Below, piece after piece: positions 49,348 to 59,800 of a DNA stretch of 61,630 nt (position 1 is the first letter of the stretch; every line of letters starts with the position of its first letter). The position numbers and the translations under genes are program-made. The notes beneath the pieces were generated by a model, which was given only the letters and a program-made list of their open reading frames with translations, ran no database searches and was not told the DNA's origin. The DNA comes from Planctomycetota bacterium (GTDB taxonomy: Bacteria; Planctomycetota; SZUA-567; H5-PLA8), in the NCBI GenBank assembly GCA_016200135.1, contig JACQFI010000051.1, positions 1-61,630 of the forward strand, read 5' to 3'.

Positions 49348-50934
49348 ATGGCCGAGCCTTTGGGTTACCTAATGATGATGTTCCACGCGCACCTGCCGTT
49401 TGTGCGCCACCCGGAACACGAGGAATTCCTCGAGGAAGACTGGCTCTACGAGGCCATCACTGAGACCTACCTGCCGCTGCTGAACATGCTCGAAGGCTTC
49501 GAGCGCGACCGCGTGAACGCGTGCTTCACCATGAGTCTCACGCCGCCGCTCTGCGAGATGCTCGCCGACAAGCTGCTCCAGGACCGCTACCTCGCGCGCC
49601 TCGGCCGCCTGCAGGAACTGATGGAGAAGGAGATCAAGCGCACCGAAGGCGGCCCGTTCAACGCCGCCGCCCACCAGTACCGCAATCACTTCAAGTTGTG
49701 CCGCGAACTCTTCGAGCAGAAGTGGGGCAAGAACATCGTCCAGGGCTTCCGGCACTATCAGGAGAAGGGCTTCGTCGAGGTCATCACCTGCTGCGCGACG
49801 CACGGCTTCCTGCCGCTCATGGTCACCGAGTCCGGCGTGCGCGCGCAGATCCAGATCGCCTGCGCGAACTACCGCAAGCACTTCGGCCGCAACCCGCGCG
49901 GCATCTGGCTGGCCGAATGCGCCTACGCGCCGGGCGTGGACCGCTTCCTGCGCGAGGCGGGCATCGAGTTCTTCTTCATGGACACCCACGGCGTCGCGTT
50001 CGGCAGCCCGCGCCCGCGCTACGGGAACTTCCGGCCGATCTTCACGCCCAGCGGCGTGGCCGCGTTCGCGCGCGACGCGGAATCGAGCAAGCAGGTCTGG
50101 TCGAGCGAGGAAGGCTACCCCGGCGACATCGACTACCGCGAGTTCTACCGCGACCTCGGCTACGACGGCGAGTACTCCTACATCAAGCCGTACCTGCACC
50201 GCGACGGCGTGCGCCGCAACATCGGCGTGAAGTACCACCGCATCACCGGCAAGGTCCCGCTCAGCGACAAGCAGGCCTACACCCCCGAATGGGCCACGCG
50301 CAAGGCCGACACGCACGCCGCCAACTTCCTCTTCAACCGCCAGCACCAGATGCGCTGGCTCAAGAACGTAATCGGCGCCGAACCCGTCATCGTCAGCCCG
50401 TACGACGCCGAACTCTTCGGGCACTGGTGGTCGGAAGGCCCGCAGTTCCTGAACTTCATGATGCGCAAGACCGCCTTCGACCAGGAAGAGGTCCAGCTCT
50501 CCACGCCGCCGCGCTTTCTCGAAAAGCACCGCCGCCACCAGGTCGTCGAACCGTGCGGCAGCTCGTGGGGCGACAAGGGCTACTACGAAGTCTGGCTCAA
50601 CGGCAGCAACGACTGGATCTACCGGCACCTGCACGCCAGCGAACTGCGCATGCACGAACTCGCGCACCGCTTCCCCTACCCCAACCCGCTCCAGGAACGC
50701 GCGCTCAAGCAGGCCGCGCGCGAACTGCTGCTCGCGCAGTCGAGCGACTGGGCGTTCATCATGACCACCGGCACGATGGTGGCCTACGCCGAGAAGCGCA
50801 CGCGCGACCACCTGCACCGTTTCAACGGGCTCTATTTGCAGCTCCTCGAGAACCGCGTCGAGGAACCCTGGGTCGGCGAGCTCGAGTGGAAGGACAATAT
50901 CTTCGAAGAGGTCGACTATCGCGTGTACGGGTAG
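49348..50934 (+). CDS. 1,4-alpha-glucan branching enzyme, GH57 family
   Basis: The enzyme forms alpha-1,6 branches in glycogen-like glucans. The product is 528 residues, the GH57 branching-enzyme length, starting with MMMFHAHLPFVRHPEHEEFL. The catalytic nucleophile is Glu190 in WLAECAYAPG and the acid/base Asp353 in SPYDAELFGHWW, both at the positions expected from GH57 branching enzymes. The C-terminal helical domain is present (SSDWAFIMTTGTMVAYAEKR). It follows the DUF4912 gene and forms a storage-glucan unit with it. Confidence 0.95.
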   Translation: MAEPLGYLMMMFHAHLPFVRHPEHEEFLEEDWLYEAITETYLPLLNMLEGFERDRVNACFTMSLTPPLCEMLADKLLQDRYLARLGRLQELMEKEIKRTEGGPFNAAAHQYRNHFKLCRELFEQKWGKNIVQGFRHYQEKGFVEVITCCATHGFLPLMVTESGVRAQIQIACANYRKHFGRNPRGIWLAECAYAPGVDRFLREAGIEFFFMDTHGVAFGSPRPRYGNFRPIFTPSGVAAFARDAESSKQVWSSEEGYPGDIDYREFYRDLGYDGEYSYIKPYLHRDGVRRNIGVKYHRITGKVPLSDKQAYTPEWATRKADTHAANFLFNRQHQMRWLKNVIGAEPVIVSPYDAELFGHWWSEGPQFLNFMMRKTAFDQEEVQLSTPPRFLEKHRRHQVVEPCGSSWGDKGYYEVWLNGSNDWIYRHLHASELRMHELAHRFPYPNPLQERALKQAARELLLAQSSDWAFIMTTGTMVAYAEKRTRDHLHRFNGLYLQLLENRVEEPWVGELEWKDNIFEEVDYRVYG

Positions 50935-50970
50935 GCCGGGCCTTACGCCCCGCGTATGAAGGGAAGCGCC

Positions 50971-51810
50971 ATGGCCGTCTCCGACAAGAAACCTTCGGGC
51001 TCGCCGCAGAAAAAAGAGCCCGCCGCACCCAAAGCCCTGCCGGACGGCCAGCCCGTGGCCAAGCCGCAGGCCGAAGAAGCCCCGCGCCGCCCGCACAAGA
51101 ACTACGTCCTGCGCCGCCGCATCCGCTCGTTTATTGGGTTCCTCGGCTTCCTGCTGGTGCTCGTCGGCGCGTGGATCATCTATCACTGGGTCGTCACGGG
51201 AAAGCCGCCCGATCTGGGCACCGAGCGCGGCCGGCAGGAGGCCTTGGGCACGCTCAAGGAGGACGCGAAAAAGGTCGCCGAGAAGGCCAAGGAGGCGTAC
51301 GCGTACTCGCTCGACGAGATCCAGCAGCGCATGAAGGAACCGCCGCCCAAGACCAAGGAAGAGATCCAGGCGCTGGTAAAAGAGTCCGGCGAGGAGACGC
51401 AGAAGTCCGAAGCGGCGGCCGTGAAGACGCCGGACGCTGCGGAGACGAAGTCCGGAACGCCCGGCGAACCGCGCGTTACCAACCTGCCGCCACCCAAGAA
51501 AGAAGAGCCCGCGCCCACCGGCTATTATGGAGAAGCGCTCGCCGATTATCAGCGCGGCAGCAAGGCCTACGCGCTCACCGATCCGGCAAACGCGCAGGAA
51601 ACCGTGCAGGTCAATCTGCGCATCGCCAAACACTTCTTCGAGCGCAGCCTCAACGCCATCGACCGCGCCCGCGCCGGGGGCCAGGGATCGCCGCAGCTCG
51701 ACCAGCTTGAAGTGAAGGTCACCAAGCGCCTCTTCGACTGCACCATTCGCCTCGAGCTCAACCCCGGCTACGACCGGAAGGCCGAGGCGGAGCTTCGGAA
51801 ACTACAATAA
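50971..51810 (+). CDS. Single-pass membrane protein with charged coiled coil, unknown
   Basis: From the ATG at 50971 (AAGGGAAG upstream) the product is 279 residues; an ATG at 50956 would add five. A Lys/Pro-rich N-terminal tail (about 1-50) is followed by a membrane helix (FIGFLGFLLVLVGAWIIYHWV, about 53-73). The external part starts with a Lys/Glu coiled coil (about 85-145) and a Pro-rich linker. The last 95 residues could form a TPR-like helical bundle (ALADYQRGSKAYALTDPANA). The family is not recognised. It directly follows the GH57 gene. Confidence 0.75.
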   Translation: MAVSDKKPSGSPQKKEPAAPKALPDGQPVAKPQAEEAPRRPHKNYVLRRRIRSFIGFLGFLLVLVGAWIIYHWVVTGKPPDLGTERGRQEALGTLKEDAKKVAEKAKEAYAYSLDEIQQRMKEPPPKTKEEIQALVKESGEETQKSEAAAVKTPDAAETKSGTPGEPRVTNLPPPKKEEPAPTGYYGEALADYQRGSKAYALTDPANAQETVQVNLRIAKHFFERSLNAIDRARAGGQGSPQLDQLEVKVTKRLFDCTIRLELNPGYDRKAEAELRKLQ

Positions 51811-52005
51811 GTGCAGCCTTTTGTTTGATCATCGAACGGACGGCCCAGCCACCATTCCTCGCCTTCATGCTCCCTCCGCCTTTTTCTGCCACGGTAAATC
51901 TCCGCATACCATACGTTTACGTACTATCTGAAAAAGCACTGAATAAGCGCGCCGTTTAAGGCGTTTTAACAGGTGTGAAGACGCTACCCGATGGAGGAGA
52001 CGAAC
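51811..52005. other. Intergenic region upstream of the DRDR protein gene
   Basis: This 195-bp gap is AT-richer than the flanks. It holds a TACG-TTTA-CGTA inverted repeat (about 51912-51923) and a small CGCC-GTTTAA-GGCG-TTTT hairpin (about 51949-51966). The second could end upstream transcripts. A promoter for the small secreted protein gene is expected here. Confidence 0.4.
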
Positions 52006-52500
52006 ATGTTTAAGACGCTGACCACGCCCCTGGGACTCGCGACCGTGCTCGTCGCAGCGGGCCTGTTCTATGGCGGGAGTGCCGAAGCCCGCGATCGTAA
52101 CAACGACCGCGACCGTAACAGCGACCACAATCGCGACCGGGACCGAGATCACGACCGCAACCGCGGCGGCTTAAGCCTGAGCTTTGGGGGACCGGGTTAC
52201 TACGCGCCCGCCGTGGAGCGCGTGTATGTGCCGGGGCATTACGAGACCCGCTACGAGACCGTGCTGGTTCAGCCGTCGCGCGTCGAACGGCGCTGGATTC
52301 CCGATGCCATCGAGACCCGTGTCGATCGTTACGGGCGGGAGTACTCGGTGATCGTCCGCCGCGGGTACTGGGAAGAATACGCTCAGCCGCCTCAGTACGA
52401 GAACCGCGCCGTGAGCGTGTGGGTGCCGGGGTACTACCAGGACGTGTCCGTGGGCTCGCCGCGCCCGCGCTTCAATATCGGCGCGTTCTTCCACTTCTAA
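52006..52500 (+). CDS. Secreted Asp/Arg-rich small protein
   Basis: The product is 164 residues from the ATG at 52006 with GGAGG seven to eleven bases upstream. A signal peptide (LTTPLGLATVLVAAGLFYGG) is followed by a DR/DN repeat region (RDRNNDRDRNSDHNRDRDRD), then Gly-rich sequence. The C-terminal half repeats a VPGHYETRYETV / VWVPGYYQDV theme of Tyr-Gly and Arg-rich strands. Similar YxPGxY proteins are small envelope proteins of unknown function. A strong terminator follows the gene. Confidence 0.8.
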   Translation: MFKTLTTPLGLATVLVAAGLFYGGSAEARDRNNDRDRNSDHNRDRDRDHDRNRGGLSLSFGGPGYYAPAVERVYVPGHYETRYETVLVQPSRVERRWIPDAIETRVDRYGREYSVIVRRGYWEEYAQPPQYENRAVSVWVPGYYQDVSVGSPRPRFNIGAFFHF

Positions 52501-52530
52501 GTCTTCCGGAGCGTTCGGCAATTTCAGGCT

Positions 52531-52560
52531 TCCCGCGGCCTTGCGCCGCGGGAGGTTTTG

Positions 52561-52562
<2 letters not shown>
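52531..52562 (+). terminator. Rho-independent terminator after the DRDR protein gene
   Basis: The stem TCCCGCGGC (52531-52539) pairs perfectly with GCCGCGGGA (52545-52553) over a 5-base loop, followed by GGTTTTGTT. It lies between two convergent genes, 30 bp after the upstream stop and next to the kinase stop codon. The T-run serves the plus strand only. Confidence 0.85.
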
Positions 52563-54399
<1,837 letters not shown>

Positions 54400-54758
54400 G
54401 CGCGCGCAGGCTCCCCGGCTTGCGGGAATCGTCCCAAGAACGGGCGATATTACAGGATACCGCGCGGTGAGCTTACCTTGGACGGGCCAACTTTCAAACG
54501 GTCGAAACGCGGCGCACGCGGCACGTTTCGTAGCATCGGCATCCCGCTGCTGGTCCCACCGGCGTCCTCGCGGTGGGCACGACGGCGGCGGCGGGACGCC
54601 GCCGCGACCTCCGCCGGGACGGCGGAGCCACGCTGGACGGGACAGCGGAGCCACGGTTGCTGGGGCGGCGGCGCCACGGTTGACGCGGCGCCGGACCTTG
54701 CTCCGTGTGCTCGGGCATGGCATAAGGGTTCCGGATAGATTGTAAACTGGAGCCAACT
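54400..54758. other. Divergent kinase/NAD-binding-protein region with 23-bp tandem repeats
   Basis: This 359-bp divergent gap has no gene. Three contiguous 23-bp units lie at 54616-54638, 54639-54661 and 54662-54684 with the shared core GGAGCCACG or GCGCCACGG. Both genes need promoters here. The unit length is near two helical turns, so these could be operator sites. Confidence 0.6.
54616..54684. repeat. 23-bp imperfect tandem repeat x3
   Basis: The units are GGGACGGCGGAGCCACGCTG plus GAC, GGGACAGCGGAGCCACGGTT plus GCT, and GGGGCGGCGGCGCCACGGTT plus GAC. Each is exactly 23 bp with no spacer. They lie 75 to 145 bp upstream of the TTG start of the NAD-binding protein. Confidence 0.85.
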
Positions 54759-55850
54759 TTGAGCGAAACGTCCTCCGCGCCTGCAGCGCATCCCGATAAC
54801 CCCGAGCCCTCCGGAGCGCCGGCCGAAAACACCGCGCCGCAGGCCGGTCAACCCGCGACCGCGGCCTCGAGCAGTTCCGCGCGCACGTTCGAGATTCGCA
54901 CGGTCGCGGTCGTCGGCGAGCCGGGGCTGGCCGTGCCGGGGCTCGTGCGCGCGCTGCTGGACAGCGGCATCAACGTCCGCGTGCTCTGCCCGGATGCCGC
55001 GACGGAACTGGAGATCCTCAGCCTGAAGCCCGTCGCGCCCGTGGACGCCGCGCCCGGCGCTACCGTGCCCACGCTCGAACCGGTCCGCGGCTCGGTCGAG
55101 CACCGCGCCGACCTGGAGAAACTCTTCAAAGACGCGGACGGCGCCGCGTTTCTCTCGCCGGTGGGTCTGCGCGGCCGCGCCTGGCGTCCGGAGAAGCATC
55201 TCGCGGATCTCAAGCTGGCGATCGAGACCGCCGAAGAAGCGCATGTGGCGCAGATCGCGTATCTGTCCACCATTGCCGTGGACCCCAAGTCCGAGGCGCC
55301 CTGCCTGCGCGAGGCCGCCGAGGCCGAGAAGATGCTCGAGAGTTCGCGGCTGGCCGACTTCATCTTTCGCGCCGGACCCTTGATGGGCCCGAAAGACGGC
55401 CTGGTCGCGCGGACCGTGGACGACGCGGCGGGCGCCTCGCCGTTCCTCTGGTTATGGGGCTACGGCGACACGATGGTCCAGCCCATCCATGCCTCCGACT
55501 TGGGCCTGTGCATCACGCGCTGTTTCCTCAAGCGGCCGGAGAACCTCAAGCCCGGCGTCTATTCCGTGGCCGGCAAGGACGCGCTCAGCCTGCTTGAGTT
55601 GGTGGACCGGGCGCTGGAGAAGAAGGGCCGCTTCAAGCTGAAGTTCCACGTGCCTTTCTTCGCGCTGCGGCTGGTCATGCTGCTGGGAGATGGGAGCACG
55701 AATAAGCCGGGGAATCTGGGCGAGCGCGTGCGGCTGCTGCTGGAATCGTTCACCACCGACCGCAACGACGCGCCGCGTCTGTTGGGCGCGCAACGGCCTT
55801 TGACCGGCCTGGAGAAGACGCAGGATGAGCTTCTGGCGCTGGCCACCTAA
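54759..55850 (+). CDS. NAD(P)-binding Rossmann protein (atypical SDR/NmrA-like)
   Basis: The product is 363 residues from TTG 54759; CTGGAG lies about 8 bases upstream. The first 45 residues are disordered Ala/Pro/Ser-rich. An NAD(P)-binding domain follows (RTVAVVGEPGLAVPGLVRAL, LDSGINVRVL), then a strand YLSTIAVD and a GPLMGPKDGLV segment typical of complex-I NDUFA9-like atypical SDRs. The usual Tyr-x3-Lys is absent. These proteins often act as redox sensors or assembly factors. Its location between two receptor kinases is suggestive only. Confidence 0.82.
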   Translation: MSETSSAPAAHPDNPEPSGAPAENTAPQAGQPATAASSSSARTFEIRTVAVVGEPGLAVPGLVRALLDSGINVRVLCPDAATELEILSLKPVAPVDAAPGATVPTLEPVRGSVEHRADLEKLFKDADGAAFLSPVGLRGRAWRPEKHLADLKLAIETAEEAHVAQIAYLSTIAVDPKSEAPCLREAAEAEKMLESSRLADFIFRAGPLMGPKDGLVARTVDDAAGASPFLWLWGYGDTMVQPIHASDLGLCITRCFLKRPENLKPGVYSVAGKDALSLLELVDRALEKKGRFKLKFHVPFFALRLVMLLGDGSTNKPGNLGERVRLLLESFTTDRNDAPRLLGAQRPLTGLEKTQDELLALAT

Positions 55851-56005
55851 AGCGCTGAAATCCCGGGCCCACAGAGTTTCTCTGCGGCTGAAAGAGCCTG
55901 ACGTAGCTTAACCAATGTTGGAGCATTCAAAGAACGTGCTGAGGCAGGATGAAGCGAGCTTTGCAGACGGCGCATCTCGGAATCGGAACCACCGTTCCGC
56001 GACCG

Positions 56006-56170
56006 CTACGCCGGTATGGCGAGCACGCGTTCTTCCCGCTTGAGCACGCGAGGCGGATACTTGACCGAGCCACACGTCTGGCAGTTATAGGTCAGATCCT
56101 TTACCTCGTGCTTCGTGGTCCGCTTGCAATGGTTGCAGTAGCGGTTCTCGTGCGAATGTCGACCGTGCAT
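56006..56170 (-). CDS. 54-residue zinc-ribbon protein
   Basis: This small gene has a near-perfect Shine-Dalgarno (AAGGAGG) eight bases before the ATG at 56170; an in-frame ATG at 56176 is too close to it. The product has two Cys pairs, Cys12/15 (YCNHC) and Cys30/33 (NCQTC), fourteen residues apart, a classic four-Cys zinc ribbon. An HGRHSHEN start and KYPPRVLKREERVLAIPA tail surround it. The YCxxCxxxTxHE pattern resembles some ribosomal and transcription zinc ribbons, but no named family can be assigned. It stands alone between the NAD-binding protein and the AT-rich island. Confidence 0.85.
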   Translation of the reverse strand: MHGRHSHENRYCNHCKRTTKHEVKDLTYNCQTCGSVKYPPRVLKREERVLAIPA

Positions 56171-56860
56171 CTTCATCACCTCCTTCCCCCGTTTACCTCA
56201 GCAACTCCAGGACCAGGAACACCCCACTTTTCGGTGCGCTTGCAAAACCTTCATGCCTTGCGAATGAATGCGACTAAATAGCTGTGCATAGTACGAAGTC
56301 AAGAATGTAAAATATTGTCAAAGATCATCTTTAGTATCTTAGTCATACATCCATATATACCTTTGTTTCATTAGAAAGTTCACTTATTCTCAAACTTTCT
56401 TTGTAAGCCAAGGCCATTTTCCCACAAGGTTCATTCCTACCCACTGCCCTAATCCCCATTTTTTTATCTATATCCAACTTCCTGTTATAGTTATGAGATT
56501 CTTCCTTACCCACTGTCCGCTACTAGAATAATCGGATAGCACACCATAATCATTCACAAGAATCTGCAAATTAGCGTAGTTTTTAAAGACAAACAGTCCA
56601 TATTCCTTAGACTTTAATGCGCATGTGCATTGGAAAAGTCTGCTTGGTTTTAGGCATGATTGTCAATTTCTTAGCTTTGACCTCTGTTCAGGAGAGAAAC
56701 AGAAGGCCGTCGGCGTCCAATGAATCAACGGGCGCGGCCGGAAAGTTAATGCCTTTACGGTCCTAGTCCGTTGTTCTAAATTCTACTAAATAAAGGGGCT
56801 TGGAAGCGGTTAATCCTTATGCCCGAACTCTAATGTACCTGGTTTGTGGGAGCCTGACGC
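56171..56860. other. AT-rich island upstream of the zinc-finger kinase
   Basis: From about 56280 to 56800 the sequence is AT-rich, in contrast to both flanks. It has stop codons in all frames and no gene. It contains a direct repeat (TTCCTACCCACTGCCC at about 56434 and TTCCTTACCCACTGTCC at about 56502) and a near-palindrome AATGCGCATGTGCATT at about 56615-56630. No DnaA-box cluster, tRNA or known riboswitch is visible. It is the 5' region for both the zinc ribbon (leftwards) and the kinase (rightwards). Confidence 0.7.
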
Positions 56861-59800
56861 TTGCCTGACGTTGCCTGCCGAATCTGCGGCCTGACCTTCA
56901 CCCCGGTACAGGCGTCCAAACCGGGCGAAGACCCTGGCGAAGACACCTTGCAACACGTCTGTGCGGATTGTCGCGAAAAACTGTCCTCTAGCGTAGACCA
57001 GGACGCCCGCTCGGACCGCACCACGGTGCTCCGGCCGCGTTCGGCGCTGGGCTCGGCCCCGCGCGTCGCCGCGTCGCTCTTTGGTGGCAAAGAAGCCTGG
57101 GGCGCCCCGGATTCGACCCTGCCGGTGAATGCGGTCCAACTGGACGAGAAGGCTGCCGAAAAGACCGTCTCCGGGGCCCAGCGTTCGGCTCAGGTGCCCT
57201 CCGCGGGGAAGCCCTTCGGCAACTACGAGATACTGACGGAAGTGAGCCGCGGCAGTTTCGGCGTCGTGTACCGCGCCAAGCAGCAGGGGCTCGAACGCAT
57301 CGTCGCCCTGAAGGTGCTGCTCGCGGGCGCGCACGCCTCGCCCGAAGCCATCGCGCGGTTCCAGCGCGAGGCCCGGGCCGTCGCCAAGCTCAAGCACGGC
57401 AACATCGTGCCCATCTACGACATCGGCACGCAGGACGGCCACCACTACTTCGCCATGGAGTTCGTGGAAGGCCAGGCGCTCTCGGCGCTGATCCAGAACA
57501 AGTCGCTGACCATCCCCGACGCGCTGGGCATCGCCGAGTCCCTCGCCGACGCCATCGAATCCGCGCACGCGCAGGGCGTGATCCACCGCGACATCAAGCC
57601 CTCGAACATCCTCGTCGACCAGAAGGGCATCGCGCACCTCACCGATTTCGGCCTCGCCAAGCAGGTCGACCTCGACACGCAGTACACCCAATCCGGCACC
57701 ACGCTCGGCACGCCCGCGTACATGCCGCCGGAACAGGCCCGCGGCGAGGTCCACGAGATCGACGCGCGCTCCGACGTCTACGCGCTCGGCGCGGTGCTCT
57801 ACGAGATGCTCACCGGCAAGCCGCCGTTCGCGGGCCGCTCGCTGCTGGAAGTCGTGATCGCGGTGATCAACGAGCCCGTCCGCCCGCCGCGGCAGGTGAA
57901 CCCGCGCATCCACCGCGACATCCAGACCATCGTGATGAAGTGCCTCGAAAAGGAGGCGCGCAACCGCTACCTGTCGGCGGCGGAACTGCGCGACGACATC
58001 CGCCGCTTCCGTTCGGGCGAGGCCATCCGCGCGCGGCCGGTGGGCTTCATCCGCGGCGCCGGCCGGTTCCTCAAGAAGAACAGTTTCTTCCTGGGCGCCG
58101 TCGCCACGGTGCTGCTTACCGTCGGCGTCTCCACCTACTGGATGATCGAACAGAAGCGCAAATTCGACGAGCAGGCGCGCGACGCGCTCCAGAAAGAGGA
58201 GGACGCCCGCAAGATTCGCGAACGCGAGGACGCGAAGCTGACCCAGGCCGTCTTCAAGCCCTTCTGGTGGACGCCCGACAAGCCGGACGACAACATCGCC
58301 GAGGACGAACGGCCGCTCTTTCGCGCGGGCTTCGTGCCCATGGCCCCGGGGAAACTGGTCCCGGACCTCGTCGACGGCCAGCAGAAACTCCTCACCGGCG
58401 TGCAACTGCTCTGCAGCCCCGAGCGCAAACTCATTCTCGGCGATATGGAGGCCACCATCCGCTTCACGCTCGACCCGGCCGCCGCCGCCAAGGGCGTGCG
58501 CATCGGCCTGCAGAGCTGGGACAGCGCGATCCCCTACGTCATGGCCATCGCCCCCGGACAGGTCTCGCTGGTGGCGCCCGCGGACCTCACCCGCGATGGC
58601 AACCTGCCCGGCCGCTACGCGCCGCTGCGGGTAAAGGCCGAGAAGCGCGGCCCCGCGCTCACCGCCGGCGCCTACGAGCTCAAGATCGTGCGCGAAGGCC
58701 TGCTGCTCACCTTCGAACTGACGCCGCCCGATCCAAAGGAGAAGGTCGCCCTGCAGATCTGGGACTTAGGCTTGAGCCACTGGAAGTTCAAGAACACGCA
58801 ACTGTCCATCCGCGAGCCGCCCGAGGGCTTCGCCATCAAGGATGCCACGGTGCTGTGCAAGGTCTCCCCCGAGCGCACCGAGAAGATCTACATCGCGATG
58901 AACTCATTCTTCGACGGCGAGTACAACCGCGCGGACTTCTTCTTCAAGGAGATCGTCGATTCGCCCGAGAGCCGGCAGGACGAGAAGAACCGCCTGCGCG
59001 CCGCGCAGGCCAGCGTCTACCGCGGCCTGATCCACGACATCACCCTGCCGGGCGACCATCGCGACAACCTGCGCTACAGCGAAGCGCTCGATTTTCTGGA
59101 CCGCTGCCAGCCTTCGCGCGAGCACGCGGTGCTGGAAGTCCTCGTCGCGCTCCGCCGCATGCTGAACGCCTACGAGGAAGATAACTGGGCGGCGCTCGAC
59201 CGCGAACTCGAGCGCGTCGCGCGTTTCGAACCGGAGCTCGCGCGCAACGCCTCGCGCCCGGACGGCATCGGCGAACCGTACGCGTGGGAACTCCAGCCCA
59301 TCGTCGTGACGCTGGCCGCGCACAAGGACGCGCAGGCCGCCGAACGCGCGCTGCAGTGCTTCCTGCATCTGGGCCTGCCGCCGGGCAACCGCTTCATCGA
59401 CAAGGCCGCGGCGAAGCTGGCCGTGCGCTTCGCGGAGGCCGAAGACCGGCCGAACAATCTCTACGCGCTGCACAAGGCCTATCCGGCGCCGGCGCTGCTG
59501 CCCGCCTTCCTCACGGTCATGCGCCACGGCGCGGCGCAAGGCAAGCCGGACAAGGCGCTCGAAGCCCTCGCGTATGCTGCGCGCCATTTCACCGGCCCGG
59601 AGGAAGACGCCGCCATCGAGAAGGCCTGCGGCGCGCTCTTTGCCGAGAGCCTGAAGACCCGCAAGCTCAAGTTCGCCACCGACCTGCTGGGCCTCTGCCC
59701 GCGCGCGAGCCTGCTTACCGCGCTCCTGCCGGCTCTCGGCGATCTGGGCAAGGCCCTCGCGCTGGACGAGATCCCCCAGGTTGTCGCGCTGCTTAAGCTG

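Noticed and set aside
55949..56281. A 110-codon plus-strand frame over the zinc-ribbon gene
   Set aside because: It lacks a ribosome-binding site and domain signals. The opposite strand has a strong Shine-Dalgarno and a clean four-Cys zinc ribbon.
56171..56860. Replication origin in the AT-rich island
   Set aside because: No cluster of DnaA boxes and no dnaA, dnaN or parAB genes nearby.
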